Source: Paralithodes platypus (Eukaryota; Arthropoda; Malacostraca; Decapoda; Lithodidae). Taken from it: a stretch of DNA of 64,000 nucleotides. Positions 11,673-23,114 of this stretch are shown piece after piece. Where the stretch lies: assembly GCA_032716605.1 (NCBI GenBank), contig CM064502.1:34297075-34361074 (forward strand). The letters are read 5' to 3'. How positions within the stretch are numbered: the first letter of the stretch is position 1; each line of letters opens with the position of its first letter. The notes under the pieces are model-generated. The model saw only the letters and a program-made list of their open reading frames with translations. It made no database searches and was not told the origin of the DNA. Made by a program: the position numbers and the translations under genes.

Positions 11673-11786
11673 GATAGATAGAATAAAGGGTAGCCATTTT
11701 GGCTGTGGCGACTTAGGCCATTAAGGAGTGTGGGCATTTTGGTTAAAACTATAAAGGAGTGTGGTTACTTTAGTTGTGGCCTTTAA

Positions 11787-12839
11787 CTCGGCAAGCGCGA
11801 AACCCCTGAAGTATACACCATACCCCTGTGCGAAGGTATTCTAATTAATTCCTCACTAAAATTTTTAATTTACCTTATATATAATTAATACTTATCCATA
11901 TGCGCCTATTTTACTTTTAATATGAACATATGAACATGGGAAAGCAATAAAACAAGTGGTAACAGCAATTGGCAGGTGAAAATTTTATATTTTAGCCCTG
12001 CGGTCGTAATCTGGCCCAGGGCAAGACAGGCACACCCTCCCTCTCTCGTGTCTCGCATGGCACTGAGAGACCAGGGGACCTTTCAGACTGGCTTGGAGGG
12101 TCGGATTTATACTCCTCCACCCTCCTCCCTCTCTCCCACTTGTCCTCCCACGAAAATACTCGATAAATTTAATATCGGGAATAATAGAGAAAATACCTGA
12201 TAATTGAGGAGGGGGGAAAAAGGGAGGGTGGGGGGGAACACATGTGTAGGAGTGGTAGCAAGTAATGGAGGGAAATGAGGGAAATTATCTCTCCTAAACA
12301 TAAATTGCCTTTTTTTATGGTGTTTCAATTTTTTTTTTTTAGGCCTTGGTTCTTAACCCTTTCGCTGCGGGTGACGTTCTGGAATGTTTTGGCAAGTTAC
12401 AGCAATTTCCAGGCTTTAAAAGCCTGTAAAAAACGTAAAAATCGAGTGTCAGTGGGTGGGAGCGTGAGGGGCCCACCTCCGACCATCAGAGCACCGAGCG
12501 GCTCACTGAGCTAGGCTGTGTCTCGGGCGAGTCTCTCTCTGTCTCTCTCATCAGTGTAGCGAAGTGAGCGAGTGTTACATAATAGTGGGGTTCCCGCGTT
12601 TCACTGGGACCACTGCGAGTGAACCAGACCACGTACATGGTCCATTCTGGTGTCATTTTGAAGCTATTTTCGCCAAGTTTTCGGCAGAATACACTTCATT
12701 TAATGCAGATGCTTGATTTATCATTCAGGAGTGCCTGAATATGCCCTAAATAGCCCAAACATAGCCGCAGCCAAAGGGTTAAGTGACTTCCCACAGCCCC
12801 TGAGTAGAACATCTTATGAGTTTTCCCGCAGCTGCCGGG
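11787..12839. mobile_element. TTAA MITE, family A, with a nested family D MITE
   Basis: The ends ctcggcaagcgcgaaa and, at the right, the complement of ttttcccgcagctgccggg form imperfect terminal inverted repeats. The left flank is TTAA (11783-11786) and the right flank CTAA (12840-12843). The interior carries family A landmarks: an acttatccatatgcgcctat segment, a G-rich run near 12210-12235, and acacatgtgtaggagtgg. A second MITE (12357-12778) sits inside at TTAA. It is non-coding. Other family A copies are at 16927-23114, 32299-32804, 36687-37331, 47040-47271 and 60786-61643. Confidence 0.65.
12357..12778. mobile_element. TTAA MITE, family D (422 bp)
   Basis: The left end is ccctttcgctgcgg and the right end ccgcagccaaaggg, a clear inverted pair, with TTAA directly outside each end (12353-12356 and 12779-12782). 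The interior holds ccaggctttaaaagcctgta. It is nested in a family A MITE, so it is younger than that copy. Confidence 0.85.
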
Positions 12840-12992
12840 CTAAGGAGTGTCACTGTTAGGGTTATGGAGTGTGGCCTTATTTTTTTTTTTTTTTTTCTGT
12901 TCAGAAGTTTGGCCTTTTTTGTTTGGGCTTTTTAGGAATGTTACCTTTTTGGTTAGCTATGGAGAAACTACAGATAATACAAATTATTTTAA

Positions 12993-13380
12993 CACTTACG
13001 GTGCGGGCATATTTAAGTCATATTAGGGCTCATTAAGGCACTTCTGATTGATTATGCAAGTGTCTGAATGAAATTAATTGTATTCATCCAAAAACACCAA
13101 AACGAGCTTCGTAGCTCGCGGGCTTCACCCACAGTGCTATCATAGAATTTTGCTAAAATGAGCAATTATCGCTAATGTCGCGTTACATTTGCCTTTGGTA
13201 GCGGTATATATCTAGCGAGAGTATGGCTCATACTCTTCAGTGCACCGGCCGGCTGGCTGGAGGAAGGACGGGTGCCTTGTCGCGCTCCCGGTCCCTCGCA
13301 CTCGATTCTACAGGCTTTAAGAGGCTTTAAAAGCCTGTAAATTGCCATGGCGTTTCGGAACGTCTCCCGCATCCAATGGG
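12993..13380. mobile_element. TTAA MITE, family D, second copy in reverse orientation
   Basis: Compared with 12357-12778 it is inverted. The left end cacttacggtgcgggcat corresponds to that copy's right end, and tacaggctttaagaggcttt lies near the other end. It is flanked by TTAA at 12989-12992 and a mutated CTAG at 13381-13384. Confidence 0.7.
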
Positions 13381-13701
13381 CTAGGCAACCTCATGCTTTT
13401 ATTTTTTTATTTTATTTTTTATTTATTCATTATTTTTTATTTAGCCACCTCGAACTCCTTATCACGTGATCATGTGGTAAGCGCCCCAGACCAAACAACT
13501 CTAAAACACGATCACATGATAACTCATGTGCGCTTGAAATACACGGGCCAAAACAATCGCGGATAAACTCTGTTGTTGCCAGATCGTTCCAAGATTTCGC
13601 CTAGTGGTAGGGTAAGTATTAGTGGATGCGTGGGCATACTGTATGTGGCACCACTGTAGGGAGGTGCAGCGGGCGGGCTGACCGACAAGAGGGTTCTATA
13701 A

Positions 13702-13845
13702 AACTGTCTTCGTGGCGCAATGCATAAGGTGTTGATTTTCGGTGTGAGCGTCCTGGGTTCGAATCCACGGACTGCCACATGTGTTTCTTAAATTTCATTA
13801 TTGGTTTTTGGGAGTAGAGTTGGTTGTTGGATAGAACATAATAAT
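13702..13845 (+). mobile_element. tRNA-derived SINE, second copy
   Basis: The A box is tggcgcaatgcataagg and the B box ggttcgaatcc (13756-13766), a perfect polymerase III B-box match. The anticodon-position segment is again tttTCGgtg. The tail matches the SINE at 4422-4575. The head is closer to a real tRNA-Arg than the first copy, but the acceptor stem still fails to pair. Confidence 0.65.
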
Positions 13846-14104
13846 AGGCCTCAATCTCCCTTTGTCCGCCAGGCTGTGAACACGGGTGAGTGCACATTAA
13901 ATCGTCTCCCATTCATTTTCACCGGCCTAGCCAAGAACTTACGAGCCCTGTTGTGAAGATATATTGTTACCCGGTGACTGTGTATGCCCGCATGATTGTA
14001 ATTATGTATTTTTACCTATTTTTTGTTATACACAATGGAGTCCTTTGATTGAACGTGGGGTGTGTGTGTCATAGAGGGATCACTGGGCACACACCACCAG
14101 GGAG

Positions 14105-14455
14105 CTAATCCAGTATACTTCAACTCAATCGATAAATTATATACACTATTACGAACTAGAAAAGGGCATACAAAGACTGTGACTAACTTATTGTGTATGT
14201 GTTTATAAAATATTATGTTTTAGTAGCGAGAAAACGTGGACGTGCTACTATATTCGGCAATTTCTTGCCATTTTTGAGGTAATCCAGTGTATTTCCACTC
14301 AATCTACGCAACATAATTTTCTACTATTTCGAACTAGAAAAGTTAATAAGAAGTCTGTGACTAACTTATTGTGTATGCGTTTATACAAAATTATGGTTTA
14401 GTAGCAAGAACACTTTTCGGCCAATTTTTGCCATTTTTTTGTGAGTCTGAAACAT
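14105..14455. repeat. Tandem dimer, unit about 176 bp
   Basis: Two successive units share gtaatccagt, ctcaatc, cgaactagaaaag, ctgtgactaacttattgtgt and tttagtagc. It is AT-rich with no ORF. It lies directly before the next, unrelated satellite-like array. Confidence 0.75.
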
Positions 14456-14569
14456 TCCTATCATTGTGAATGTTTCTTGCATAAATTGAATATTTTCTGT
14501 ATTAGAGTATGATTATTTGCCAAGTTTCTGCAAGTTTACAGTACATTCACCTAAATGAAGTGCGCGCTA

Positions 14570-16545
14570 TCTTTTTGGAAATTTTTTGCCAGTATAGTTG
14601 GGGAAACGGTTAATGTATTCTTCAGTTAAGCTATTTCTTGCATTGGTTTATCCTGTTAGTGTGCTTGATTAATTTTGGTTTTAATATAGTTGATATTTGG
14701 TGTAATTTTACACATTTTAGATAAATCTTAATAGCACATGCAATATATTTATACATTTTCAGTCACTATTGCTGGGGAAAGGGTTAACGTATTCATCTTT
14801 TGGGGTATTTCCTCCATTTGTTTATCCTATTAGTGCGCTTGATTGATTTTTGTGCTAATGTAGTTTGTATTTGGTGTAATTTTACGTATTTTAAATCAAT
14901 CTGAAGAGTACATGCAATATATTTGGGTATTTTTAGTCAGTATTGCTGGAGAATGGGTTAACTTATTCTATTCATCTTAGGAAGGGAAGAGGATATGTAG
15001 ATCAGATTTTTGCCCTGAAATGTGTTGTGGAGAAAGATCTGGAGAAGCGACAAAAGTTGTATGCTGCCTTTGTGGACTTGGAGAAGGACTATGACAGAGT
15101 TGATAGAGAAGGTATGTGGAAAGTACTGAGAATATACGGAGTAGATGGCAAGTGGATGAAAGCAGTGATGAACATGTATGAGGGTGCAAAGGCGTCAGTA
15201 TGTGTGGAGAATGAACAGAGCGAGTTATTTGATCTGAATGTTGGGTTAAGGCAAGGATGTGTGATGTTGCTATGTGTGTTCACTATGAAATGGATGGAGT
15301 CATAAAGGAAATTCAAGGAAGAGCAGTGGATGTTGGTGTACCGCTGATAAAGGAAGGAAATGAGTGGAAGTTGCCTGTACTGCTGTTTGACAACAATACA
15401 GCTCTGATGAGCGATAATGAATGTGAGTTGCAGGGACTGGTATATATGTTTGGAACAGTGTGTGAAAAACGGAATTTGTAGAAAAAAGTGGGGAAGAGCA
15501 AGGTTATGGTCTTTGAAAGGGGTGCAGCCACAGAACGTGAGGTGAGGTTGAATGATCAGGCTATGGAGAATGTCAACTCATTTAAGTATTTGGGCAATGT
15601 GTTGAGTAAAGGTGGGAGTATGGATGAAGAAGTGCGGGAGAGGGTTCAACAGGGGAAGAGTGTTGTTGGAATGCTGAAAGCAGTAACAAAAAATAGGGTG
15701 GTCAGCATGAAAGTAAAGAAGTCCTTGCATGACAGTGTGGTAATCCCGACATTGACTTATGGGAGCGAAGCATGGACGTTGTTGGAGAGACTCAAACTAA
15801 GAGTGAGAAGGATGGAAATGAGTTATTTGAGAAGTATGTATAAAGTTATATGGAGGGATAGACATACCAATGAGGAAGTACGAGAGAAGTGTGGTGTGGA
15901 TGTAAATGTACTGGAAAGTGTGAAAAGGAACACCTTAAGAATGTTCGACCATATGGAACGTATGGGAAGGGAGAGCATGACTAAGAAAGTGTACGAGAGT
16001 GAGATGAAAGGAAAGAGAGAGGGAGAGGTATACCGAGAGAGAGGTGGAAGGATGGAGTTAAGAACTATATGTGTGAAAGAGGTGCTGGATGGGAGGAGGG
16101 GCGTCGACTGACTGTGGACAGAGTTACATGCTGGCGTTTCGTTCGTGGCCACCCTTTCGAGGATCACGGCGTCTGGCAATAGATAGATAGATAGATTCAT
16201 CCTTTGGGCTATTTCTTCCATTTTGTTTATCCTGTTAGTGTGCTTGATTGATTTTTGTGCTAATGTAGTTAGTATTTGGTGTAATTTTACATATTTTAGA
16301 ACAATCTGAAGAGAACATGCAATTTATTTGGGCATTTTCAGTCAGTATTACTGGGGAAAAACTAACGTGCTGTATTCATCTTTTGGAGTATTTCTTCCAT
16401 TTTTATTATCCTGTTAGTGTGCTTGATTGTTTGTTGTGCTAATGTAGTTAATACTTGGTGTAATTTTACATATTTTAAAAAAATCTGAAGAACACATGTA
16501 CATTTTCAGTCAGTATTGCTGGATAAAGGGTTCTACCTATCTATC
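14570..16545. repeat. Satellite-like array, unit about 173 bp, interrupted by an RTE element
   Basis: Units recur from about 14613, 14785, 14958, 16195 and 16373, each with tattcatcttttgggg, tttatcctgttagtgtgctt, gtatttggtgtaattttac, catgcaatatattt and tcagtattgctggggaaa. RTE copy 3 sits inside (14979-16194). A further unit fragment is near 16729. Confidence 0.8.
14979..16194 (+). pseudogene. RTE LINE copy 3, 5'-truncated, with target duplication
   Basis: It starts in the middle of the RT at the GRGYVDQIF block and includes the first catalytic block (FVDLEKDYDRVDREGMW), NVGLRQGCVM, the post-RT region (NTLRMFDHMERM) and an ATAG tail. The catalytic FADD is changed: the segment reads LLFDNNTALMSDNECELQ, so this copy is dead at the active site as well as frameshifted (breaks near 15300 and 15480). 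Flanks attcatctt (14970-14978) and attcatcctt (16195-16204) look like a target-site duplication inside the 173-bp array. Confidence 0.85.
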
Positions 16546-16717
16546 TTTTGCAGGACGCCATGATCCCCGAAGGGGTTGCCACGAACGAATGCCCCCATGC
16601 ACCTCTGTCCCCAGTTAGTCGATGTCCCTCCTTCCATCCAGCACCGCTTTCACGCATGTATTTCTTAATTCCATCCTTCCACCCTCTCTCGGTTTACCTC
16701 TCCCTCTCTGTTCTTCC
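16533..16717 (-). pseudogene. RTE LINE 3' end fragment
   Basis: The minus strand holds only the last part of the RTE element. On the plus strand it reads ctacctatctatc (reversed tail), then gacgccatgatccccgaagg and ttccatccagcaccgc, matching the reversed 3' end of copies 1 and 2. Confidence 0.75.
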
Positions 16718-16746
16718 AATGCACTGTAATTCATCTTTTGGGGTAC

Positions 16747-16922
16747 ATGACTGTATACCATTAAAAAAACGAAGATCAGTACATAATAATAGGCCTAAGT
16801 GGTGGAATAAATACATTGCGGATTGCCTGCTTGTTCAAAAGAATGCTCACGATAAATTAAAATTCTCTGATACCCATGAAAATTAAGTGACATTTATAGA
16901 TCTATGACGTAAAGCCAAAAAT
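16747..16922 (+). pseudogene. Old CR1-like LINE fragment, left piece
   Basis: The frame around 16786-16900 encodes RPKWWNKYIADCLLVQKNA, which aligns with KPKWWNKDISNCLLAKKCA in the full element at about 20550-20605. The nucleotide match runs from the gactgtataccatt segment to aaagccaaaaa. It continues at 23115 after a 6-kb interruption. Confidence 0.75.
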
Positions 16923-18178
16923 TTACCTTTAAACGGCGAACCTATGGTATTTGAAAGTGCCCGCCAGGCGAAGATATTTGGATACAATCCTAATGAAAAT
17001 AGTCATTATCTGATAAATATTGTTATTACTTATTCATATGCACCTATTTTACGTTAAATATGAAGATATTAACATGTACCAGTAATATGAAGATATTAAC
17101 ATGTACCAGTAGTAAAAAAAGTAGGAATAGTATTTGGGGGGTGAAAAAGACGATGTATTGCCGACCGGTTCATTCATGAGAGGAGAGCTAGCGCGGCACA
17201 CACACTCCCTCTCTCACCTCTACCCGTGCTACCGCCAGACGCTGCAGACGCTCTGTCAACGCTCTCACGATATCGATCATAATTTGAGTATTAACTACTC
17301 ATCCTCTTCATTCTTGTGCATGAAAGGTGGTTAAGAGCACGTTTAACCATCCTGTAGCTTAGTAAGTAACACTGCACGATATTTCGCTGTGTATTGACTG
17401 ATAAACTTTGTGTTTATCACAAGACTCCTGCTCGGACAGGGCGCCACTAGTGCCATCTGTTGTTTTGTTTTGCTTTGTAAACAAACGCTCTCCTATTACT
17501 ATTTTATATAAAATCGTAGCCCCTAATTTTACCCATTACCTACTGTAGTAAGTATCTATTTAACTGCCTTGTATGTAAGTAAAGCTTTGCATATTAATTT
17601 GCTAATAAACAATACTGTTTACTAACTAACCTGCCTACAGGCACTAACGCCGACGCCATTTTGTAAACAAACTTTTTTTGGGGATTATACATATTAAATA
17701 CCAGCAAATTTTGTACCAAATTTAAGTGCATTCATTTATCTTTTCCCCCTAGATATATTCTTGACTTTTTCTCCTCAGACTGATTTTACTTTAAGCTAAG
17801 GGTGGTATTTGTACACACTAACCTAGCCTAACCCAACCTGCCAAGCTTTTAACCTAACCCAAACCTAGCCTAGCCTATAGCCAGCCAATCTGTTTTATTA
17901 TTTACTCTTGTAGATATTGTATTTAGTATCCTACTGTAGCTATACAGTATATCTGTAATTTTAGTTGTTGCTTGCACGATCTTGTAATAACCTTTGACTG
18001 ATAGACTTTTTTATCTAAAAAGAGTAGGCTACTGCTTTACTAGGCTACAGCGACACCAGGGCCATCTGTTGACACAGTATATTAACCCCTTGTGTGCAGT
18101 CACACTTTATTTTTATATAATGTCTATTTGGAAAATTGTATATTTAGTTACATATTCTGTTATACATATATTTGTTTA

Positions 18179-18492
18179 AGGTTAGGTTATCACACCTGGT
18201 AGCCTATTTCTGCGAATTTCAATTTTATTATTTCCGGTTAGGCTATTCAACGCTGGTAGCCTATTATTGCGTATTTCAATTTAAAAAAAAACACTTTTGG
18301 TTAGGCTATCGCCCCTGGAAGCCTAATTCTGCGTATCTCAACATTTTTGTTTTCGGTTAGGCTATCACCCCTGATAACCTATTTCTGTGTATTTCAGCAT
18401 ATTTGTTTTCGGTTGAAGTGATTGAAGTGTTTTTAAAAGTGAGTGAAGTGTTTTAAAGTGAGTGAAGTGTTTTTTAAGTGAGTGAAGTGATC
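18179..18492 (+). promoter_or_regulatory. Tandem repeats in the 5' UTR of the CR1-like element
   Basis: Four units of about 60 bp (from about 18180, 18236, 18297 and 18354) share ggttaggctatc, tggtagcctatttctg and gtatttcaa. A second short array follows, with aagtgagtgaagtgtttt repeated three to four times up to the ORF1 start. Tandem 5' monomers act as promoters in some LINEs; that role here is inference. Confidence 0.75.
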
Positions 18493-18500
18493 TGAAGAAA

Positions 18501-19552
18501 GTGACTGTCACCATGCCTCGCGCTTGTGCGAACTGCGCCGGTAGGTTTGGTGAGTCCATGTTTGCTACTGTCGATTTTCAAGTCTTCCGGCTCTGCCAGC
18601 AACGAGAGAATTTTACAGTCAAATTAGATGAAGCCTACAACAAGATCAACGTCCTCACCATGAAGCTGGAATCACTCCAATAGTTTGTAACACTCAACGT
18701 TGGAGTACCACAAACTTCAATTGTCACCGCAACTCCAGCAGCCACCAACGCCCCAACGTCAACTGCCAACAATTCAACGCCTACAGTAGCCACTTCAGCT
18801 GATGTTTCCGATACTCAAGATACAAATAGTGACTCTCTTCCCCCTCAAGACAACTTCCGTGTTGTGAGGAACAACGTTTGCCCCAAGACCAGGAAACACA
18901 TACCGATTACCGAGTGTCAAAACCGTTTCCAGATACTCACAGACTTAGATGACGAAGAGGAAATAGAAGAAGAAGTCCGGCTCGTGGGAGACTCGATGAT
19001 ACGTGGTCAGCTCACAGAGTTTTGCGCCAGGGCACCTAAGACCAGGAAGCGTTTTTGTATCCCTGGTGGTGGTGTGGACGACGTAGTTGCAGCAGTTGAC
19101 GAAGTATCAAAGCTGGCCCCTGCTAATACAATGTACGTCATCCACGTTGGATCCAACGATGTACAGTGAACCCGGTCGGAAGATTTGCTTTTAAAGTACC
19201 AGCAGCTGATCAAGTCATTTAAGGAGAAATCATCAAGGATCATCGTCTCAGGAATCGTCCCTGGCTCGGTGTAGAGAGCCGATTTTACAACATAGCCACC
19301 AGCACAAATCGTTGTCTAGCAAACCTCTGCAGGAAGGAGAACGTGGGATTCGTCGACACCTGGGACAATTTCTACTACGATGACTATTTGTTTTCGGACG
19401 ATGGAGTTCATCTGAACCAGGTGGGAGCAGCGCGTTTTGGGCGTCTTCTCAACGATGCGGTGACGGATTTTCGGAGAAGAAATCGACTCAGCACAGGACA
19501 ACCAGGAAGGAGGACCGAAGACAGCGAGGACGGCAACCTACAAAGGAATTAA
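18501..19552 (+). pseudogene. CR1-like ORF1 with an SGNH-esterase-like domain, broken
   Basis: It begins MTVTMPRACANCAGRF; the MPRACANC Cys pair is followed by a short helical stretch with heptad-like leucines (FTVKLDEAYNKINVLTMKLE). After a Ser/Thr-rich linker comes the SGNH part: VRLVGDSMIRGQ gives the catalytic-Ser block, YVIHVGSNDVQ the G-x-N-D block, and LFSDDGVHLNQVGAARFG the terminal D-x-x-H block. ORF1 proteins of this type bind element RNA and may act on membranes. In-frame stops at 18681, 19167 and near 19273, and a frameshift before 19343, inactivate it. The start is set by the conserved Cys motif and the end of the UTR repeats; the inner Met at MPRAC is an alternative. Confidence 0.75.
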
Positions 19553-19578
19553 ATACTAATCCGTCAAGAACCGCGAAT

Positions 19579-22486
19579 TTGGATAAAGCTCCACCAACAC
19601 GACCCAAATTCAAAACCGCCAGGGATAACGACCGAGGACCGAGGACAGCCATGAATGTAAATGTAGATCCGACCAGAACCAAAAATTTGATGAAAGAACG
19701 TTCTGTGAGTTCTAAAACCGCAACTTTAAAGGTTTTCTATGCAAACGCTCGTAGCATACGCAATAAATTTTCAGATTTAGAGGAACTAGTGTTTACAGAA
19801 AATTATGATGTGATTGGCATAACAGAATCTTGGCTCAATACAGAAGATAGAGACTCTTTAGCAGAGTATTCACTTCCCGGTTATGTAATGTTTGAGAACA
19901 GCCGAATAAATAAAAATGGAGGTGGCGTTTTATTTTATATCAAAGAAAGTCTTAACCCGACCCTCGTGTCAAAACCTCAAATTGTGAATGTCGACAAATC
20001 GTTTGTGCTAATAAAGAATAATAAAGGTACAAAAATAATACTTGCGTTAATATACAGACCTCCAGCTCAACCAGTGCAAACTGACCGAGAAATTTACGAA
20101 CAAATTGCAGATGTAAGTAACTCACAAGATTCCGTAATTTTTGGCGACTTTAATTTACCTGTGACCAAGTGGGGCGATACTCTTACTTCACACTCCGGAC
20201 ATGACTTGTATACGAACTTGCAAGAGAGTTCGCTTTATCAATTTGTTCGAACGCCGACCCGTGAGAGAATTTGAATGTTGGTGATGAATTCAGTAACAGC
20301 GACCATCGTACGATAACTTTCACTTTAAAGTTTACTAGTAACGAACCAAATAGTAGCATCGAAAAAGTACCTAATTTTAAGAAAGCAAACTTCCATAAAC
20401 TTAGAGCTATGTTTAAAGAAACTGACTGGAGCTTTTTAATTAACAATAACGACATAAATACATCTTGGAAGTTATTCGAAACCACTTACCTAAAAGCAGT
20501 GCAAGACTGCATACCATCGAAAATACGGCATCCAGGCCATAATAATAAGCCCAAATGGTGGAATAAAGATATTTCAAACTGCCTGCTTGCTAAAAAATGT
20601 GCTAATGATAGATTAAAATCCTCACAAAATGACGAAGAACGGGTGAAATTTGTAGAGCTACGACGCAAAGCCAAAAAGTTAATTAAGCAGAGTAAAAAGA
20701 CCTTAGAGTTACATATTGCGAATCAAAGTAAAACAAACCCGAAAGAATTCTATAGTTACATCAGAAAGAAAAAAGTAGTTACTTCAACTGTTGGACCATT
20801 AGTCGATGAAAATGGAGAATACACCAAAGACGAAGTACAAATGAGTAATGCCCTCAATACCTTCTTTGCATCAGTTTTTACAACAGAAGACCTCAGTGAT
20901 ATCCCTACACCATCGCCGATTCAGATTGATAATTCAGATGTTCTAAGCAATATCACCGTTACAGAGAGAGAAGTATTGAATTGTTTAGATAAACTCAAGG
21001 TAAATAAAACGCCAGGACCTGATACAATCTCGCCTAGAGTTCTAAAGGAAGCTAAGGATGAGCTCTCCAAACCACTGACATTACTATTCAATAAATCCTT
21101 GCAGTCTGGAACTATGCCTGATCAGTGGAAGCTAGCCAACGAAACACCGATATTCAAAAAAAGGCAGCAAATCCCTACCCAGTAACTATCGTCCAATTAG
21201 CTTAACCTCAGTTGTATGTAAAATGCTAGAAACGGTCATACGAGACAGACTCGTAAATCACTTAGAGGAAAATAACATACTTAAAGATACTCAACACGGC
21301 TTTCGTAAAAAACGTTCCTGTTTAACAAACCTCTTAGACTTCTTCCACGATATCCTCAACCTCTACGATGAGGAGTAAAGCTGTAGATATTATATACCTT
21401 GATTTTCAAAAGGCCTTTGACAAAGTTCCCCACAAACGTTTACTGCTAAAACTAAAGTGCATGGAATACAAGACGGTGTGTTGAAATGGATAGAAAATTG
21501 GCTCAGCAACAGAAAGCAAAGGGTAGTCATAAACGGTAAGGCATCTAAATGGACCAATGTAAGTAGCGGGGTACCCCAGGGATCGGTACTAGGACCAATT
21601 CTCTTTCTAATTTACATCAACGACATAGATGAGGGTCTCACCTGTACAATCTCAAAATTTGCTGACGATACAAAAATTGCAAATAGCGTACTCTCAAAAG
21701 AACAAGTTGACGATATGAAACACAATCTAGATAAATTGTCATGTTGGGCCCAAATTTGGCAAATGAGTTTCAATGCGGATAAATGTAAAGTACTACATGT
21801 CGGATACCTAAATGAGAAAGCAAACTATTCGATGAATGGCACTCTGCTTAAGAATGTAAACAGAGAAACCGATCTGGGAGTAACAATATCGAGTAACCTA
21901 AAACCGAGTCAACACTGTTCAGAAGTTGTTAAGAAGGCAAACAAAATAATTGGCTTTATAGGCAGATCATTTGAGCATAAATCCAAAGAAGTTATCCTAA
22001 CCCTTTACAATTCCTTAGTCCGCCCTCTTCTGGAATACTGCGTTCAATCCTGGTGCCCTTATAACCAAAAAGATATAAACAAGCTAGAACGAGTTCAACG
22101 TAGAGTTACCAAAATGATACCTAGCCTAAAGAACAAACCATACGAAGAGCGTCTTAGAGAATTAAATCTATTTCCTTTAACCCAGCGCAGATTAAGAGGT
22201 GACTTAATTCAAGTGTTCAAAATCATCAAAGGCATTGACAATATGAACTGTAGTAAGTACTTCACTATCGACCAATCTAATTACACACGGGGAAAACGGT
22301 TGCAAAATTATTGGTAAATCTTTTAACTCGCACGAATCTAAGAATTTCTTCTTCAATCGAGTTGTCAACTTGTGGAAGGGGCTTCCCCGAAACGTTATAG
22401 ACTGCACCACCGTTGATTCATTTAAACTCCGCCTAGACAAATATATCTCATCAAACCCGCGACTGACTGCGTTTGTAAATGAATAA
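19579..22486 (+). pseudogene. CR1-like ORF2: endonuclease and reverse transcriptase, frameshifted
   Basis: The endonuclease domain covers about 19730-20330: VFYANARSIRNKFSDLEEL, the catalytic-Glu block VIGITESWLN, VIFGDFNLPVTKWGD, and SNSDHRTITF at its end. The RT follows: KTPGPDTISPRVLKEA, NYRPISLTSVVCKMLETV, DTQHGFRKKRSCLTNL, IYLDFQKAFDKVPHKRLL, SGVPQGSVLGPILFLIYIND, the catalytic KFADDTKIAN, and a C-terminal block with RPLLEYCVQSWCP. Frame breaks lie near 20270, 21175, 21380, 21450 and 22316, and a few dozen codons are missing at the first. The terminal VNLWKGLPRNVIDC block ends with the stop at 22484-22486. Motifs are well preserved despite the breaks. Confidence 0.85.
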
Positions 22487-22690
22487 CTTTATTTTATCCC
22501 CCCCTCAGTTACTAACCCTTATGTCCTCTACTAACTTCCTAATCCTGCCAAGGACATTAGTTCCAGGGCAGTAATTCCCTTTCCAATGTTCCCTTACCCA
22601 CTCTAAACCACTGTTTGGACACTTGATCCTCAGTGTTTTGGAGGACAAGCAACCTAGAAGGGTCACTAGACCTGTTGTTGCTTGATTTCC

Positions 22691-22718
22691 TTTGTACTCC
22701 TTTGTACTCCTTTGTACT
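22691..22718 (+). repeat. 3' terminal decamer repeats of the CR1-like element
   Basis: Three units of tttgtactcc end the element, directly before the tatcgat flank. Short terminal repeats rather than poly-A are usual for CR1/L2 LINEs. Confidence 0.8.
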
Positions 22719-23114
22719 TATCGATTGACACTGATGTCTTGTTTGTGAAGTCTCTCTCTTGCCACGATCTCTATATGCTTCCCATACGACCTTGAAACCG
22801 GGTGGGGGATATTGGCACGGAAAATAAACCCATAAACGAGGGAATAAGAGGAAAAATAGGTGTTATTGAAGGAGGGGGGGAAAGGGTTGAGGAGGGAAGG
22901 GGGGGGCAGGGTTGAATGAGGGGAAGGGTGGGGTTTGGACACATGTGGAGGAGTGATAGAGGGTATGGAGAGGAATTATCTCACATAATCACATATTCCC
23001 TTGTTTTGAGTGCCACTGGGGTCTTTGTAAAGGCTTTTTGTAGGCCTTGGATCTTAAGAGTCCCGTCGCCTTCGCCCAGTAAAACCTATTAAGAGTCTCG
23101 GCGCCATTCCCGGG

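Larger units (their letters stand above)
8477..11685 (+). mobile_element. RTE-clade LINE copy 2, near full length (3.2 kb)
   Basis: It begins with the same C-run and gggaatagaatatgccccac as copy 1 and ends with the caggcaatagatagatag tail. Endonuclease and RT are in the order expected for RTE elements, and about 3.2 kb is the usual RTE length. There are several frameshifts, so it is not autonomous as read. Related pieces are at 4703-6288, 14979-16194 and 16533-16717. The 3' simple repeat and the short single main ORF support RTE over other LINE clades. Confidence 0.85.
17278..22718 (+). mobile_element. CR1/L2-like LINE, apparently full length (5.4 kb)
   Basis: The order is a 1.2-kb 5' UTR with tandem repeats, ORF1 with an SGNH-esterase-like domain, ORF2 with endonuclease and RT, and a 3' end of decamer repeats. 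Esterase-type ORF1 proteins and short 3' tandem repeats instead of poly-A are hallmarks of the CR1/L2 group. The 7-bp tatcgat at 17271-17277 and 22719-22725 is a likely target duplication, though a palindromic 6-mer core makes chance matches easier. Stops and frameshifts in both ORFs mean it is not autonomous. Confidence 0.75.
16927..23114. mobile_element. TTAA MITE, family A, split by a full-length CR1 element
   Basis: The left part (16927-17277) carries the family A landmarks ttacttattcatatgcacct, acgttaaatatgaagata and cactccctctctcacctc. The right part (22719-23114) carries ggatattggcacgg, a G-rich run, acacatgtggaggagtgata and the end cggcgccattcccggg. The outside flanks are ttac (23923 is not involved; positions 16923-16926) and TTAA (23115-23118). 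The CR1 element between the parts is bracketed by tatcgat on both sides. Confidence 0.65.

Noticed and set aside
13702..13775. A functional tRNA-Arg gene
   Set aside because: The boxes are good but the acceptor stem does not pair, and the same head plus tail occurs at 4422.
18864..19552. A host SGNH/GDSL esterase gene
   Set aside because: The domain is flanked by LINE 5' repeats and ORF2 and is the ORF1 of a CR1/L2-like element.
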